This document shows positions 44,639-54,531 of a stretch of DNA of 64,000 nt, piece after piece; position 1 is the stretch's first letter; every line of letters begins with the position of its first letter. The notes under the pieces are model-generated. The model was not told the DNA's origin, did no database searches, and worked only from the letters and a program-made list of their open reading frames with translations. The position numbers and the translations under genes are program-made. The stretch is from an uncultured Maribacter sp. (lineage in GTDB: Bacteria; Bacteroidota; Bacteroidia; Flavobacteriales; Flavobacteriaceae), in the NCBI RefSeq assembly GCF_947496775.1, contig NZ_CANMDU010000008.1:124001-188000 (forward strand), written 5' to 3'.

Positions 44639-45405
44639 TATTTTGAACTTTTCGCCATTCCTATAAAAGCATCTATAGTACGTGCTTCATCTGAGCTAGA
44701 AAAATCATCCTTAATCCTTTGGAAGAATTTTAATGCTTTAGCATTTTCCTTTAACTCTAAAGCCGTAACTCCTGCCTTATATAAAAACTTAGGAGTTGTA
44801 TATTCATTTCCACTGTGCGCAATTGCACTTTCATAATATCCTAAAGCATCATTAGTCTGTCCTAATTGCATAAAAGCATCTCCCAAACCTCCTTTTGCTA
44901 AAGCTCCTAAAATAGCATCATCCGAAGAAAAATTTTCTAAATGGCTTATAGCTTCTTCATATTTCTGCATATTCATATAAGACATTCCAGCAGAATAATT
45001 TGCTAAATTAGCCGCTTTAGTACCGCTATATTCCTCTATAATATTTAAAAATCCGTATTTACCATCTGCTCCATTTAAAGCTAAAGAAAACAAGGAATCT
45101 TTTGCAGTTGTACTTGCTAGGGCTTGATCAAAATGTTGTTGCGGATAATACATCTCATTAGCGGCATCTGCCTCTTTTGGGTTTTGCACAAATTGCATAT
45201 ATCCTAAATAGCCAAGAACTATAACAGCTATTACACCAATAACACCTAATATATAGTTTTGATTACTAGAAACCCACTCTTCACTTTTAGAAGCACTTTC
45301 ATCCAATGTATTAAACACTTCCGCAGTTGTGCTTTCTTGTTCATCAAACTCTTTCTCTTCTACTTGATTCTTAGGTTTAAATCCTCGCTTTTTGTATGTT
45401 GCCAT
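44638..45405 (-). CDS. Membrane-anchored tetratricopeptide (YfgM-like) protein
   Basis: A 255-residue protein with an acidic cytoplasmic N-terminus and one membrane helix (~52-71, ILGVIGVIAVIVLGYLGY). Several TPR-like helical pairs follow (ANYSAGMSYMNMQKYEEAISHL, GLGDAFMQLGQTNDALGYYESAI). This matches the YfgM/TPR_21 layout, an ancillary factor of the SecYEG translocon or envelope assembly. It is first gene before ribH and divergent from recF. A TATTTTTG box is 20 bases upstream. Confidence 0.82.
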   Translation of the reverse strand: MATYKKRGFKPKNQVEEKEFDEQESTTAEVFNTLDESASKSEEWVSSNQNYILGVIGVIAVIVLGYLGYMQFVQNPKEADAANEMYYPQQHFDQALASTTAKDSLFSLALNGADGKYGFLNIIEEYSGTKAANLANYSAGMSYMNMQKYEEAISHLENFSSDDAILGALAKGGLGDAFMQLGQTNDALGYYESAIAHSGNEYTTPKFLYKAGVTALELKENAKALKFFQRIKDDFSSSDEARTIDAFIGMAKSSK

Positions 45406-45425
45406 TTTAAATTTTATTGATCGCG

Positions 45426-45433
45426 CAAAAATA
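45426..45433 (-). promoter_or_regulatory. -7 box for the TPR-ribH operon
   Basis: The minus strand reads TATTTTTG followed by CGCG, a perfect TAnnTTTG about 20 bases before the TPR ATG. The box and following CGC are the same as at the ndk promoter. No convincing box is seen for recF in the same 125-base gap. Confidence 0.45.
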
Positions 45434-45530
45434 AAGTTTTTATTGAAATTCGAGTGGTAATTTATTCGTTATTTTTCGATAATTTGCACGTTTATATGAG
45501 AATTCAGAACAAAACACTCGAATAAAAAGC

Positions 45531-46610
45531 ATGCATCTTCATAAATTATCATTAATTAATTATAAAAATTTCGATTCCAAAAATTTCGAATTTGACTCAA
45601 AAACCAACTGTTTTGTTGGACATAATGGAGTAGGAAAAACGAATGTTTTAGATGCTATTTACCATTTGTCTTTTGGAAAGAGTTATTTTAACCCTGTAAC
45701 TTCTCAGAACATTAAGCATGGAGAAGATTTCTTTGTTGTCGATGGTTTCTTTTTAAAAAATGATAAAGAAGAACATATTGTTAGCAGCTTAAAAAGAGGA
45801 GCAAAAAAAGTTATTAAAAGAAACGGAAAAGTATATGATCGTTTTTCTGACCATATCGGCTTATTGCCATTAGTAATTATTTCTCCTTATGACAGAGACC
45901 TTATAGCAGAGGGAAGCGATACTAGAAGAAAATTTATTGATGGAGTAATATCGCAGTCAGACAAAGAATACTTACTTACCCTAATTAAATACAACAAAGT
46001 ACTATCTCAAAGAAACTCTTTATTAAAATACTTTGCGGCTAACCATACTTTTGATACCACCAATTTAGCTGTTTATAACGAGCAGTTAAATAAATATGGC
46101 TCTATTATTTTTGCAAAAAGAGAACAATTCTTAAAAACTTTTATTCCTATTTTTCAAGAACAGTATTCGGCAATCACCAACGATATTGAAGAAGTAAGTA
46201 TTTCGTTTGAAAGTAAATTAAAAGATAATACGTTATTGCAATTATTAGAAAATGCAGTAGACAAAGACAGGGCTTTACAATACACTAGTGTAGGCACGCA
46301 TAAAGATGATTTAAGCTTTAAAATTAATGGTTATCCGGTTAAAAAATTTGGGAGCCAGGGGCAACAAAAATCTTTTTTAATAGCCTTAAAATTTGCTCAA
46401 TTTCATTTTATAAAAAAACAATCTAAAACTACTCCTATTCTAGTTTTAGATGATATTTTTGATAAATTAGATGAAAACAGAGTATCTCATATTATTAGCC
46501 TTGTGGATAATGAAAGTTTTGGTCAAATTTTCATAAGCGATACGCATGCCGAACGAACCGAAAACTTAGTAAAAAACATACATCAATCTTACAAAATATT
46601 TAAACTCTAA
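45531..46610 (+). CDS. recF: DNA replication/repair protein RecF
   Basis: A 359-residue SMC-like ATPase. Walker [10 protein letters not shown] starts at residue 34, the signature [17 protein letters not shown] is at ~270, and Walker [14 protein letters not shown] is at ~305. It loads RecA at gaps with RecOR. It begins 126 bases from the divergent TPR gene and is followed after 1 base by a lipoprotein gene and then a DciA-like gene. dnaA and dnaN are not in the window. Confidence 0.95.
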   Translation: MHLHKLSLINYKNFDSKNFEFDSKTNCFVGHNGVGKTNVLDAIYHLSFGKSYFNPVTSQNIKHGEDFFVVDGFFLKNDKEEHIVSSLKRGAKKVIKRNGKVYDRFSDHIGLLPLVIISPYDRDLIAEGSDTRRKFIDGVISQSDKEYLLTLIKYNKVLSQRNSLLKYFAANHTFDTTNLAVYNEQLNKYGSIIFAKREQFLKTFIPIFQEQYSAITNDIEEVSISFESKLKDNTLLQLLENAVDKDRALQYTSVGTHKDDLSFKINGYPVKKFGSQGQQKSFLIALKFAQFHFIKKQSKTTPILVLDDIFDKLDENRVSHIISLVDNESFGQIFISDTHAERTENLVKNIHQSYKIFKL

Positions 46611-46611
46611 A

Positions 46612-47031
46612 ATGTTAAGAATAACCATCTTTGTTTTATCAATTCTATTCTTTGGTTGTAAATCCGAAATCACCGAAGAAAATTTAACTAACCTCAATGG
46701 GTATTGGGAGATAAAATCTGTTACCTTCAACAATGGCAATACAAAAGACTATAAAGGCAGCACAACGCTAGATTATATTAAAATAGATAAACTGAGCGGA
46801 TTTAGAAAAAAAGTACAACCCAAATTCAATGGTACTTATGATACTTCTAACGATGCAGAAATGTTTACAATATCTCAAAAAGAAGGCACTTTTGTTTTTC
46901 ATTATAAAACAAAATTAAGTTTATGGACAGAAGAATTAATTACCCTAAGTAAGAATGAATTTTCCGTAAAAAACGAGCAAGAAAAAATATATAAATATCA
47001 AAGATATACACCTATTAATATTACAAAATAA
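46612..47031 (+). CDS. Small lipocalin-like lipoprotein
   Basis: A 139-residue lipoprotein, lipobox FFGC with Cys at 16. The mature part starts NLNGYWEIKSVTFNNG and alternates short beta strands ending in a Lys/Tyr-rich strand, as in lipocalin-like DUF proteins of Flavobacteriaceae. It lies one base after recF and overlaps the DciA-like gene by one base. Ligand and role unknown. Confidence 0.75.
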   Translation: MLRITIFVLSILFFGCKSEITEENLTNLNGYWEIKSVTFNNGNTKDYKGSTTLDYIKIDKLSGFRKKVQPKFNGTYDTSNDAEMFTISQKEGTFVFHYKTKLSLWTEELITLSKNEFSVKNEQEKIYKYQRYTPINITK

Positions 47032-47327
47032 TGGCAAAACGTAAATTTGGTAATTTAGCTTTAAATGATGCCCTTAAGGAGTTTATAAAAGAAAACAAAC
47101 TACAAGGCGGAATGGATAAAGTTAATGTACGCGAAGCTTGGGCTAATTTAATGGGAAACGGTGTAAACAATTACACAACCGCTGTTGAATTGCGTAATGA
47201 CACTTTATATGTTGCTCTTTCGTCATCCGTATTAAGGAACGAATTAATGCAAGGCAAATCTAAAATTATAACTATGCTTAACGAAGAACTAGGCAAAGAA
47301 CTAATTACTAAAATTGTACTGAGATAA
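47031..47327 (+). CDS. DUF721/DciA-like protein, putative replicative helicase loader
   Basis: A 98-residue protein matching the DciA (DUF721) core: LNDALKEFIKENKL, VREAWANLMGNGVNNYTTAVELRNDTLYVALSSSVLRNEL. DciA replaces DnaC as operator of the DnaB helicase in most bacteria. Only the KH-like N-terminal core is present, without a long C-terminal tail. Synteny with recF supports a replication role. It ends at a bidirectional terminator. Confidence 0.87.
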   Translation: MAKRKFGNLALNDALKEFIKENKLQGGMDKVNVREAWANLMGNGVNNYTTAVELRNDTLYVALSSSVLRNELMQGKSKIITMLNEELGKELITKIVLR

Positions 47328-47361
47328 AAAAAGCTACTTATTCAAAACAAGCAGCTTTTTT
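47326..47361. terminator. Bidirectional terminator between the DciA-like gene and ndk
   Basis: AAAAAGCTACTT pairs with AAGCAGCTTTTT (left arm ending 47339, right arm from 47349, one A-C mismatch), with A and T runs on the two sides that give a T tail in both directions. Confidence 0.75.
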
Positions 47362-47381
47362 ATTTTATAAAAGAAAATATA

Positions 47382-47801
47382 TTAGTAAATTTCTCTTCCT
47401 GAAAAATGAAAAGAACCTTCTATTGCAGCATTCTCGTCACTATCTGAACCATGTACAGCATTTTCCCCGATGCTAGTCGCAAACATTTTACGAATAGTAC
47501 CTTCTGCAGCTTCTGCAGGATTAGTAGCTCCTATTAGAGCTCTAAAATCTTCTACTGCATTATCTTTTTCTAAAATTGCAGCAACAATAGGTCCCCTTGT
47601 CATAAACTCCACTAATTCTCCAAAAAATGGACGTTCGTTATGTACTGCATAAAAAGCTTGAGCATCTCTTTTGCTTAATTGTGTATATTTCATTGCAACA
47701 ATTTTAAATCCAGCTGCTGAAATTTTTTCTAATATACCACCAATATGCCCGTTTTCGACAGCATCTGGCTTAATCATTGTAAAAGTTCTATTTGTTGTCA
47801 T
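47382..47801 (-). CDS. ndk: Nucleoside-diphosphate kinase
   Basis: A 139-residue Ndk. [12 protein letters not shown] is at residues 7-18, [22 protein letters not shown] in the middle, and the phospho-His is in NAVHGSDS (~115). It balances NTP pools by moving the gamma phosphate. Length is standard. It has its own full-consensus promoter and terminator, so it is a single-gene unit. Confidence 0.97.
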   Translation of the reverse strand: MTTNRTFTMIKPDAVENGHIGGILEKISAAGFKIVAMKYTQLSKRDAQAFYAVHNERPFFGELVEFMTRGPIVAAILEKDNAVEDFRALIGATNPAEAAEGTIRKMFATSIGENAVHGSDSDENAAIEGSFHFSGREIY

Positions 47802-47817
47802 TTCTTTAAATTTTGCG

Positions 47818-47847
47818 CAAAAATACGTTTTTCCTTACAATGCACAA
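47818..47847 (-). promoter_or_regulatory. Full-consensus Bacteroidota promoter of ndk
   Basis: The minus strand has TTG (47845-47847), then exactly 19 bases, then TATTTTTG (47818-47825). This is the textbook TTG-N19-TAnnTTTG form, 17 bases before the ndk ATG. Confidence 0.75.
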
Positions 47848-47850
47848 GCA

Positions 47851-48912
47851 TTAGTACTGTTGTTCTGTTTTTTCCAATATTCTACCTTTGTCTCCAATAA
47901 TCTGAAAATTTACCTTTCTTTGTTGAAAATCAAAATTTAGTAATCCAAAACTTTCCGTAAACACAACACTTCCTAACCGAAAAGGGTTTTCCTCTCCTTT
48001 ATACCCGCTATAGGCGTGAGTTAATCCGCTAGAAGTAAAATCTATTAAAGGATATACTAAATTTTTAACTCTAGTTTTTGAAAATTCCGAAATATGACGA
48101 TCTCCAGAAAGCAAAATAACTCCCCTTGCTTTTGAAGCTACTATTGTCTCTTTCAATCTTTCTACCTCATGAGGAAAATTACCCCAACATTCAAATCCAT
48201 GCTGATTTGATAATACCTGAATACTACTAAGAATAACATTAAAATCTGCTTTAGAATTCTTCAACTCTTCTCGTAACCACAACCACTGCTTTTCCCCAAG
48301 AATAGTTCCTTGCCCATATATATTAGCCTTATGTCTTCTTTTTGTTTGTGTATCTTTAGTTAACCCTGTTCTAAAATATCTAGTATCTAAAACAATTACC
48401 TTTACTGTCCCTTCATCAACCTTGTACATATGAGAGGCATAAATTCCCTCCCTATTTCTTCTAGGACTATCTTTAGGAACATTCATAAAATCTAAAAACT
48501 CTTCCTGACTTTCTTTTTTTGCTCTAAACTCTACTCCCCCATCATTTAATCCATAATCATGATCATCCCAAGTACCTATCACTGGCACTTTCTCCTTCAA
48601 TAAAGCGTATAAGGGCACTTTATTCTGAGCCTCATACATATTCCTAAGTTTATGCTTATTTTCTGTATCTGCATAAATAATATCTCCTCCCCAAATCCAA
48701 ACGTCCGGATTTAATCTAAGCACATCATCCCATAATTTATTAGGTATTGTTGTTTTATTACAAGAACCAAAAGTCATCACAAAATCTGGCTTATCGTTTT
48801 CCAAAACTACATTATTTATTTTTTCCTCCTGTCGTTTAGATTTTATACTATTACAAGCAAAAAGGAAAAACATAGCAAACCAAATTCCAATAATTTTATT
48901 CATATTTTGCAT
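47851..48912 (-). CDS. PhoD-like alkaline phosphatase/phosphodiesterase lipoprotein
   Basis: A 353-residue lipoprotein (lipobox LFAC; an ATG three codons later is an equally good start). The PhoD-type metallophosphatase core shows TFGSCNK, WGGDIIYADTE, GTWDDHDYGLND (metal Asp and His) and LLSGDRHISEF. PhoD enzymes hydrolyse phosphate mono- or diesters outside the cytoplasm and usually need calcium and iron. It is divergent from nrnA. Confidence 0.87.
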   Translation of the reverse strand: MQNMNKIIGIWFAMFFLFACNSIKSKRQEEKINNVVLENDKPDFVMTFGSCNKTTIPNKLWDDVLRLNPDVWIWGGDIIYADTENKHKLRNMYEAQNKVPLYALLKEKVPVIGTWDDHDYGLNDGGVEFRAKKESQEEFLDFMNVPKDSPRRNREGIYASHMYKVDEGTVKVIVLDTRYFRTGLTKDTQTKRRHKANIYGQGTILGEKQWLWLREELKNSKADFNVILSSIQVLSNQHGFECWGNFPHEVERLKETIVASKARGVILLSGDRHISEFSKTRVKNLVYPLIDFTSSGLTHAYSGYKGEENPFRLGSVVFTESFGLLNFDFQQRKVNFQIIGDKGRILEKTEQQY

Positions 48913-48980
48913 AATTAGTTTTTAGTAAAATTAGCGCTTTCTAATTTACCTTTATGTTATAAAATTGTATATTCGCCTTC

Positions 48981-49997
48981 ATGAATTTAAAGGATCTAAA
49001 TGCGCTTAAAGCGATACTTTCAACACCTCAAAAAATTGTAATTGTCCCGCATAAAAACCCTGATGGAGATGCTATTGGGTCTACTTTAGGGTTACGTCAT
49101 TTTTTACAGAATTCTGGACATAAAGCAACTATCGTTTCTCCTAACGACTATCCTAAGTTTTTAAAATGGATGCCCGGCAATGAAACCATTTTGAATTTTG
49201 AGAAAGAAAACTACCAATCCAAAGATCGTATAAAAGAAGCTACAGTAATTTTTACTTTAGATTTTAATCATTTAGGAAGAATAGGACAAATGCAACCTAT
49301 TTTAGAAGAATCTAATGCTACTTTTGTGATGGTAGACCATCACCAAGAGCCATCGGATTATGCCTCTATTATGTACTCTGATGTTAGCATGAGTTCTACC
49401 TGTGAAATGGTATATAACCTCATAGAATTTTTGGATGGCACTAGCGATATTAATACGGAAATTGCCAATTGCTTATATACTGGTATAATGACAGACACTG
49501 GTTCTTTTAAATTTGCCTCTACAACAAGTAGAACACATGAAGTTGTGGCAGATTTAATTAGAAAAGGTGCAAAAAACACGCAAATACATCATAACATATA
49601 TGATTCTAACAGACCGAGCAGATTACATTTATTAGGCTGCGCTTTAAAAAACATGGTCATATTAGAAGAATACAATACAGTATACATTACATTAAGTCAA
49701 GAAGAATTAGACACATTTAGCTACCAAAAAGGAGATACAGAAGGTTTTGTTAATTACGGCTTAACCCTAGAAGGTATTAGATTTGCTGTTATCTTTATAG
49801 AAAATAAAGAAGAAGGGATTTTAAAAATATCTCTACGCTCTGTTGGTGATTTTTCGGTAAATGAATTCTCTAGGAAACATTTTCAAGGTGGAGGACACGA
49901 TAATGCTGCCGGTGGAAAAAGCGATGATAGCATAGAAGAAACTACAGCTTACTTTAAAAGTTTATTAAAAAACTATAAAGATCAACTTACCGCATGA
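48981..49997 (+). CDS. nrnA: DHH-family oligoribonuclease / pAp phosphatase NrnA
   Basis: A 338-residue DHH/DHHA1 protein. It has PHKNPDGDAIGSTLGL, TLDFNHLGRIG, VDHHQEP (the DHH motif), MTDTGSFKF and GGGHDNAAGG (DHHA1). It degrades 2-5-base RNAs and dephosphorylates 3'-phosphoadenosine 5'-phosphate. It overlaps gldI by 4 bases; the nrnA-gldI-PPIase order is typical for gliding flavobacteria. Confidence 0.93.
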   Translation: MNLKDLNALKAILSTPQKIVIVPHKNPDGDAIGSTLGLRHFLQNSGHKATIVSPNDYPKFLKWMPGNETILNFEKENYQSKDRIKEATVIFTLDFNHLGRIGQMQPILEESNATFVMVDHHQEPSDYASIMYSDVSMSSTCEMVYNLIEFLDGTSDINTEIANCLYTGIMTDTGSFKFASTTSRTHEVVADLIRKGAKNTQIHHNIYDSNRPSRLHLLGCALKNMVILEEYNTVYITLSQEELDTFSYQKGDTEGFVNYGLTLEGIRFAVIFIENKEEGILKISLRSVGDFSVNEFSRKHFQGGGHDNAAGGKSDDSIEETTAYFKSLLKNYKDQLTA

Positions 49998-50533
49998 AAA
50001 AAATTACACTAATTCTATTAGGACTACTACTCTTTAATTGTAAAGGTCCGGAACCAAGAAGAGCAATTAAACAAAGTTCCGGTAGTATAATAAAAGAATC
50101 TGTAGCCAGAAACAAAAGACTTTTACAAGAAGAAGAAAAACTCTTTCAAGAAATAATAGCAAAAGATACAACAAACACTTACCTACATAGTGATACTGGA
50201 TCTTGGTATTTTTACAACGTTAAAGATACTACTAACTACTATACCGCAAAACCTAAGGATTTAGTTACGATGACTTATACTATTTTAAGCACTAATAATG
50301 ATACCATATACTCCTATAAAGAAATAGACACTATTAAGTACAAAGTAGATTTACAAGAATTATTTCCTGGATTACGACATAGTGTTAAGCTTTTAAAAGA
50401 AAACGAAACTGCTACTTTTTTATATCCATCCTCCTTAGGGTATGGATATCATGGAGACACTAAAAAAATTGGAGTAAATGTTCCTTTGAAAGCAACCATA
50501 TCCATTTTAAAAATAGAAAAAGAAAACAAATAG
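49994..50533 (+). CDS. gldI: Gliding-associated FKBP-type peptidyl-prolyl isomerase lipoprotein GldI
   Basis: A 179-residue lipoprotein with lipobox LFNC (Cys16). The C-terminal half is an FKBP domain: [54 protein letters not shown] and [14 protein letters not shown]. GldI of Flavobacterium johnsoniae has this size and layout and is needed for gliding; it is probably a folding factor for gliding/T9SS proteins. Coupled to nrnA and followed after 16 bases by a second PPIase. The presence of an SprB-like protein in the window fits a T9SS/gliding background. Confidence 0.88.
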   Translation: MKKITLILLGLLLFNCKGPEPRRAIKQSSGSIIKESVARNKRLLQEEEKLFQEIIAKDTTNTYLHSDTGSWYFYNVKDTTNYYTAKPKDLVTMTYTILSTNNDTIYSYKEIDTIKYKVDLQELFPGLRHSVKLLKENETATFLYPSSLGYGYHGDTKKIGVNVPLKATISILKIEKENK

Positions 50534-50549
50534 ATTTAAAATTAAAATT

Positions 50550-51656
50550 ATGATTAAAAAAGTATACGCATTTGCTATAATAGCTTTTGCATTAGCTAGT
50601 TGTAAATCTGGTAAACATGCTGATTTAGGGGATGGTATTTTTGCTAATATAGCAACTACGAAAGGAGATATTATTGTAAAACTCGAACAAGAAAAAACAC
50701 CCATTACAGTAGCCAATTTTGTTTCCTTAGCAGAAGGCACTAGCCCCTTTGTTAGCGAAGAGTTTAAAGGCAAAAAATATTACGATGGTATTATTTTCCA
50801 TAGAATCATTAAAGACTTTATGATTCAAGGAGGTGACCCAACTGGAACTGGAACTGGAAACCCTGGTTATAAATTTAAAGATGAGTTCAATGATTCTTTA
50901 ACACACAGTAAAAAAGGAATCTTATCTATGGCCAATTCTGGCCCCACTACAAATGGAAGCCAATTTTTTATAACTCATAAAGAAACTCCATTTTTAGATG
51001 GAAGACATACTGTTTTTGGAGAAGTTGTTGAAGGCTTAGATGTTCTTGACACGATAGCTAACGTAAAAACAGTTTCTGAAAAACCTTTAGACAGTATTGT
51101 TATGGAAAAGGTTAGCATTATTAGAAATGGTAAAATTGCTAAAAAGTTTGATGCAGTAGAAGTAATGAGCTCTTACTTTAAAGAAGAAGAGGAAAAAATT
51201 GCTGCTTTTGAAAAAATGAAAAACGAATTTGCTGCCGAATTAGAGAATAATAAAGCTAAAGCTGTAGAACTGCCTAGTGGTTTAAAAATCTACAAACTAA
51301 CAGAAGGAACAGGAGAAAAGCCAAGAGTAGGACAAAAAGTAAAAGTTTTTTATGCTGGCTATTTAGCTAATGGAGCTTTATTCGATAGTAATTATGAAGA
51401 TGTTGCCGTAAAGTTTAACAAATTCGACCAAAGAAGAAAACAAGGTCGTGGTTATGAAGCTATCCCTATGGATTACAGTCCAGATGCTTCTTTAATACAA
51501 GGTTTTAAAGACGGACTTTTAAGCATGAAAATTGGAGACAAAATTCGTGTATTCATTCCACCACATTTGGGATACGGAGAAGCTGGGGCTGGAAGAGTTA
51601 TCCCACCTAATGCAGATTTGGTTTTTGATTTAGAAATTACCGGTTTAGCGGAGTAA
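50550..51656 (+). CDS. Two-domain peptidyl-prolyl isomerase lipoprotein: cyclophilin plus FKBP
   Basis: A 368-residue lipoprotein (lipobox LASC, Cys18). Residues ~30-185 are a cyclophilin: [35 protein letters not shown] and [16 protein letters not shown] helical linker rich in Glu and Lys (~205-245) leads to an FKBP domain (~250-368): [50 protein letters not shown] and VFDLEITGL. Both domains keep core active-site residues. Joining two unrelated isomerases in one periplasmic lipoprotein, next to gldI, suggests a dedicated chaperone for exported proteins. Confidence 0.92.
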   Translation: MIKKVYAFAIIAFALASCKSGKHADLGDGIFANIATTKGDIIVKLEQEKTPITVANFVSLAEGTSPFVSEEFKGKKYYDGIIFHRIIKDFMIQGGDPTGTGTGNPGYKFKDEFNDSLTHSKKGILSMANSGPTTNGSQFFITHKETPFLDGRHTVFGEVVEGLDVLDTIANVKTVSEKPLDSIVMEKVSIIRNGKIAKKFDAVEVMSSYFKEEEEKIAAFEKMKNEFAAELENNKAKAVELPSGLKIYKLTEGTGEKPRVGQKVKVFYAGYLANGALFDSNYEDVAVKFNKFDQRRKQGRGYEAIPMDYSPDASLIQGFKDGLLSMKIGDKIRVFIPPHLGYGEAGAGRVIPPNADLVFDLEITGLAE

Positions 51657-51670
51657 ACCAAAAAGATAAT

Positions 51671-51700
51671 AAAAGGCTCGCAAATTGCGAGCCTTTTTTA
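51671..51700. terminator. Strong bidirectional terminator
   Basis: AAAAGGCTCGCAA and TTGCGAGCCTTTT (51671-51683 with 51685-51697) pair perfectly and end in a T run. It serves the PPIase gene and, on the other strand, pepD. The tips of the arms must open to form a loop. Confidence 0.88.
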
Positions 51701-51711
51701 TTTGATTTTAT

Positions 51712-53172
51712 TTATTTCTTTGGACTATCTTCTAAAACTGCCAACACAAATTTCCAATACTTCTGCACAGACGATATACTCACTCTCTCATCCGGAGAAT
51801 GCGCACCTTTAATGGTAGGTCCAAAACTAATCATATCCATTTCTGGATAGTTATTTCCTAAAATCCCACATTCTAGTCCTGCATGGCAGGCAGCAACATT
51901 AGGCTTTTCATTAAACAGCGTCTCGTATTTTTCTACTAACACTTTTAAAATTTCAGAATCTGGATTAGGATTCCATCCTGGATACACACCAGATAGAGTA
52001 ACTTCCATTCCTGCCATTTCAAATGCAGAGGTTAAGGCTTCTGTTAAATCGTTTTTTGACGAATTCAGAGAAGAACGGGTTAAACAAGCTATTTCCATCT
52101 TCCCATTTTTAACTTTTACTCTAGCAAGATTATTAGACGTTTCCACTAAATCTGGTATAGCCGCACTCATTCTATACACTCCATTATGCGCAGCATATAA
52201 TGTCTTAAATAATTTCTCTTGCGAACGTAAACCGACTATTTTCTTTGGTTTTTTGGCAGAAGCAACCTCAATCATAAGATTTGGTTCCATTTCCTTTAAT
52301 TCCTCCTTAATAATCCCCGCCAAATTTTGAACTTTTTTCTCAAACAACACAGTATGGGCTTTATCTACAATTAATACCGTATAACTTTCTCTTGGTATTG
52401 CATTACGTAAACCACCACCATTAATCTCAGAAATTCTAATATTTAAATCCTTATTACAATGGTAGAGAATCCTATTCATAATCTTATTAGCATTCCCTAA
52501 CCCTTTATGAATATCCATACCACTATGACCACCTTGCAACCCACTAACGACTATCTTATAAGGTACTACTCCACGTGGAAGAGATTTTTCTCCATAAGTT
52601 CTCTTTGCCGTTATATCTACACCGCCGGCACAACCTATACCAATTTCATCATCTTCCTCGGTATCTAAGTTCAATAATATTTCTCCTTGAAGTACTCCCT
52701 GCTTAAGACCCATTGCCCCAGTCATACCCGTTTCTTCATCAATAGTAAATAAAGCTTCTAAAGCGGGGTGCGGAATATCTTTACTTTCCAACAAAGCCAT
52801 AATAGTTGCTACACCTAATCCGTTATCTGCACCAAGTGTAGTTCCATTTGCTCGTACCCAATCTCCATCAACAAACATATCTATACCCTGAGAATCAAAA
52901 TCGAAATTAGTATCCTTATTTTTTTGATGCACCATATCTAAATGGGATTGTAATGTTACCATTTTCCTGTCCTCCATTCCTGAGGTTGCAGGTTTTCTAA
53001 CAATAACATTCCCTACGTCATCGGCAAACGTTTCTAAACCAAGTGAATTTCCAAAAGCAAGCATAAAATCTATTACACGCTCTTCTTTTTTAGATGGTCT
53101 TGGCACTTCGTTTAAATCTGCAAACTTATTCCAAACCGATATAGGTTCTAAAATTCTTATTTCTTTACTCAT
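51712..53172 (-). CDS. pepD: Aminoacyl-histidine dipeptidase (M20C, PepD)
   Basis: A 486-residue M20-family dipeptidase. Metal ligands and catalytic residues are visible: His77 and Asp79 in SHLDMVH, Asp116 in GADNGLGVA, Glu146-Glu147 in DEETGM, and a late His in FGPTIKGAHSPDERV. It cleaves Xaa-His and other dipeptides in the cytoplasm. Length equals that of E. coli PepD (485). The upstream 214-base gap shared with the DUF3810 gene holds no other gene. Confidence 0.94.
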   Translation of the reverse strand: MSKEIRILEPISVWNKFADLNEVPRPSKKEERVIDFMLAFGNSLGLETFADDVGNVIVRKPATSGMEDRKMVTLQSHLDMVHQKNKDTNFDFDSQGIDMFVDGDWVRANGTTLGADNGLGVATIMALLESKDIPHPALEALFTIDEETGMTGAMGLKQGVLQGEILLNLDTEEDDEIGIGCAGGVDITAKRTYGEKSLPRGVVPYKIVVSGLQGGHSGMDIHKGLGNANKIMNRILYHCNKDLNIRISEINGGGLRNAIPRESYTVLIVDKAHTVLFEKKVQNLAGIIKEELKEMEPNLMIEVASAKKPKKIVGLRSQEKLFKTLYAAHNGVYRMSAAIPDLVETSNNLARVKVKNGKMEIACLTRSSLNSSKNDLTEALTSAFEMAGMEVTLSGVYPGWNPNPDSEILKVLVEKYETLFNEKPNVAACHAGLECGILGNNYPEMDMISFGPTIKGAHSPDERVSISSVQKYWKFVLAVLEDSPKK

Positions 53173-53337
53173 TTCTTTATTTTAATCAATAGACTTTATC
53201 TTTTTTTAGTTTAATTTCCCCCAACCTCAACATTAAAATAATAAGAGAAACTCTATATAATACGACATTTCTTAAAGGCTATGCCATTTATTAAATCAAA
53301 AATACATATTGATGTACTAGCATCCGAGTAAATTGGC

Positions 53338-53345
53338 TAATTTTG
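53338..53345 (+). promoter_or_regulatory. -7 box for the DUF3810 gene
   Basis: TAATTTTG is a perfect TAnnTTTG, 42 bases before the TTG start codon at 53387. A TTG is found 26 bases upstream, too far for the normal -33 element. Confidence 0.4.
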
Positions 53346-53386
53346 AATAACAAACAAAAATACATTCAACAACATTATTTTTTAAT

Positions 53387-54454
53387 TTGAAAATAACACT
53401 AAACAGAGTAATTGCTTTATTATTAATTCCGCAAATAATTTTGGTGAAATGGATTGGCAATCACCCAGAAATTGTTGAAAATTATTATAGCAATGGGCTA
53501 TACCCAAAAATTTCTTATTTTTTTAGAACAATCTTTGGATGGATTCCTTTTTCTATTGGAGATTTAGCATACTTTTCTCTTATCATATTAGCGATTGGAT
53601 ATATAGTCAATAACAGAAGATACATTCGAAAAAACTTAAAGACGTTTTTCATCAATTGTACTATGATTCTCTCCATTGCCTATTTTACTTTTCATATTTT
53701 ATGGGGATTTAATTATTATAGAGAACCCATTGCTTCTAAATTTAATTTAGAAGAAGAATATTCTCGAGAAGAGTTAATTTCTTTGGCAAAAAAACTTATT
53801 ACAAAAACAAATGCTACACAATTAAAAATCACAAATGATACTATTACTGCTGTAGTAATTCCCTATACTAAAAACGAAATATTTTCTATAACTCTAGACG
53901 GATATGTACAATTAAAAGAAATGTATCCTTTTTTATCTTATCAAAAACCAAGCATAAAACAATCTCTATTCAGTACTGGATTAACCTATATGGGTTACGG
54001 AGGCTACCTTAACCCATTTACAAATGAAGCCCATGTTAATGGCATATTACCAACATTTAGATTTCCCGTAGTAGCGGGTCACGAAATTGGGCATCAAATT
54101 GGTTATTCTGCAGAAAATGAAACAAATTTCATAGGGTATCTTGTAACTATGAATAATAAGGATATATATTTTAAATATGCCGCTTATGCATATGCACTAG
54201 GATATTGCCTAAATGACATTAACAAAAAAGACCCTAATCTTTTCAAGATTTTACTTCGAGATTTAAATCCGGGGGTTAAACTAAATTACCAAGAGATGTC
54301 TAATTTTTGGTCTTCCTATGAAAATCCATTAGAACCCATATTTAAATCTATTTTCAACAACTTCTTAAAAGCAAATAACCAAACGCAGGGAATACAAAGC
54401 TATAATGCAGTAGTTTCTTTATTAATAGCTTACCATAAAGAACACACATTGTAG
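53387..54454 (+). CDS. DUF3810 membrane protein with HEXXH zinc-peptidase motif
   Basis: A 355-residue protein from a TTG start; no ATG occurs before about residue 93, and the two N-terminal membrane segments (~5-22, ~55-75) would be lost otherwise. A third segment is at ~88-108. The soluble part has YMGYGGYLNPFTNEAHVNG and HEIGH (His232-Glu233-His236) followed by ENETNFIGY, the Glu-containing third-ligand pattern of gluzincin-like peptidases. DUF3810 is a Bacteroidota family without assigned substrate. Likely a membrane-anchored metallopeptidase facing the periplasm. Confidence 0.85.
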   Translation: MKITLNRVIALLLIPQIILVKWIGNHPEIVENYYSNGLYPKISYFFRTIFGWIPFSIGDLAYFSLIILAIGYIVNNRRYIRKNLKTFFINCTMILSIAYFTFHILWGFNYYREPIASKFNLEEEYSREELISLAKKLITKTNATQLKITNDTITAVVIPYTKNEIFSITLDGYVQLKEMYPFLSYQKPSIKQSLFSTGLTYMGYGGYLNPFTNEAHVNGILPTFRFPVVAGHEIGHQIGYSAENETNFIGYLVTMNNKDIYFKYAAYAYALGYCLNDINKKDPNLFKILLRDLNPGVKLNYQEMSNFWSSYENPLEPIFKSIFNNFLKANNQTQGIQSYNAVVSLLIAYHKEHTL

Positions 54455-54531
54455 TGTTAAAAAAATGTAAAATTTCCCAATCCTCTTTATTATCTTCTAT
54501 CTTTAAGGTGACTAATTAAATTACCAAAAGT

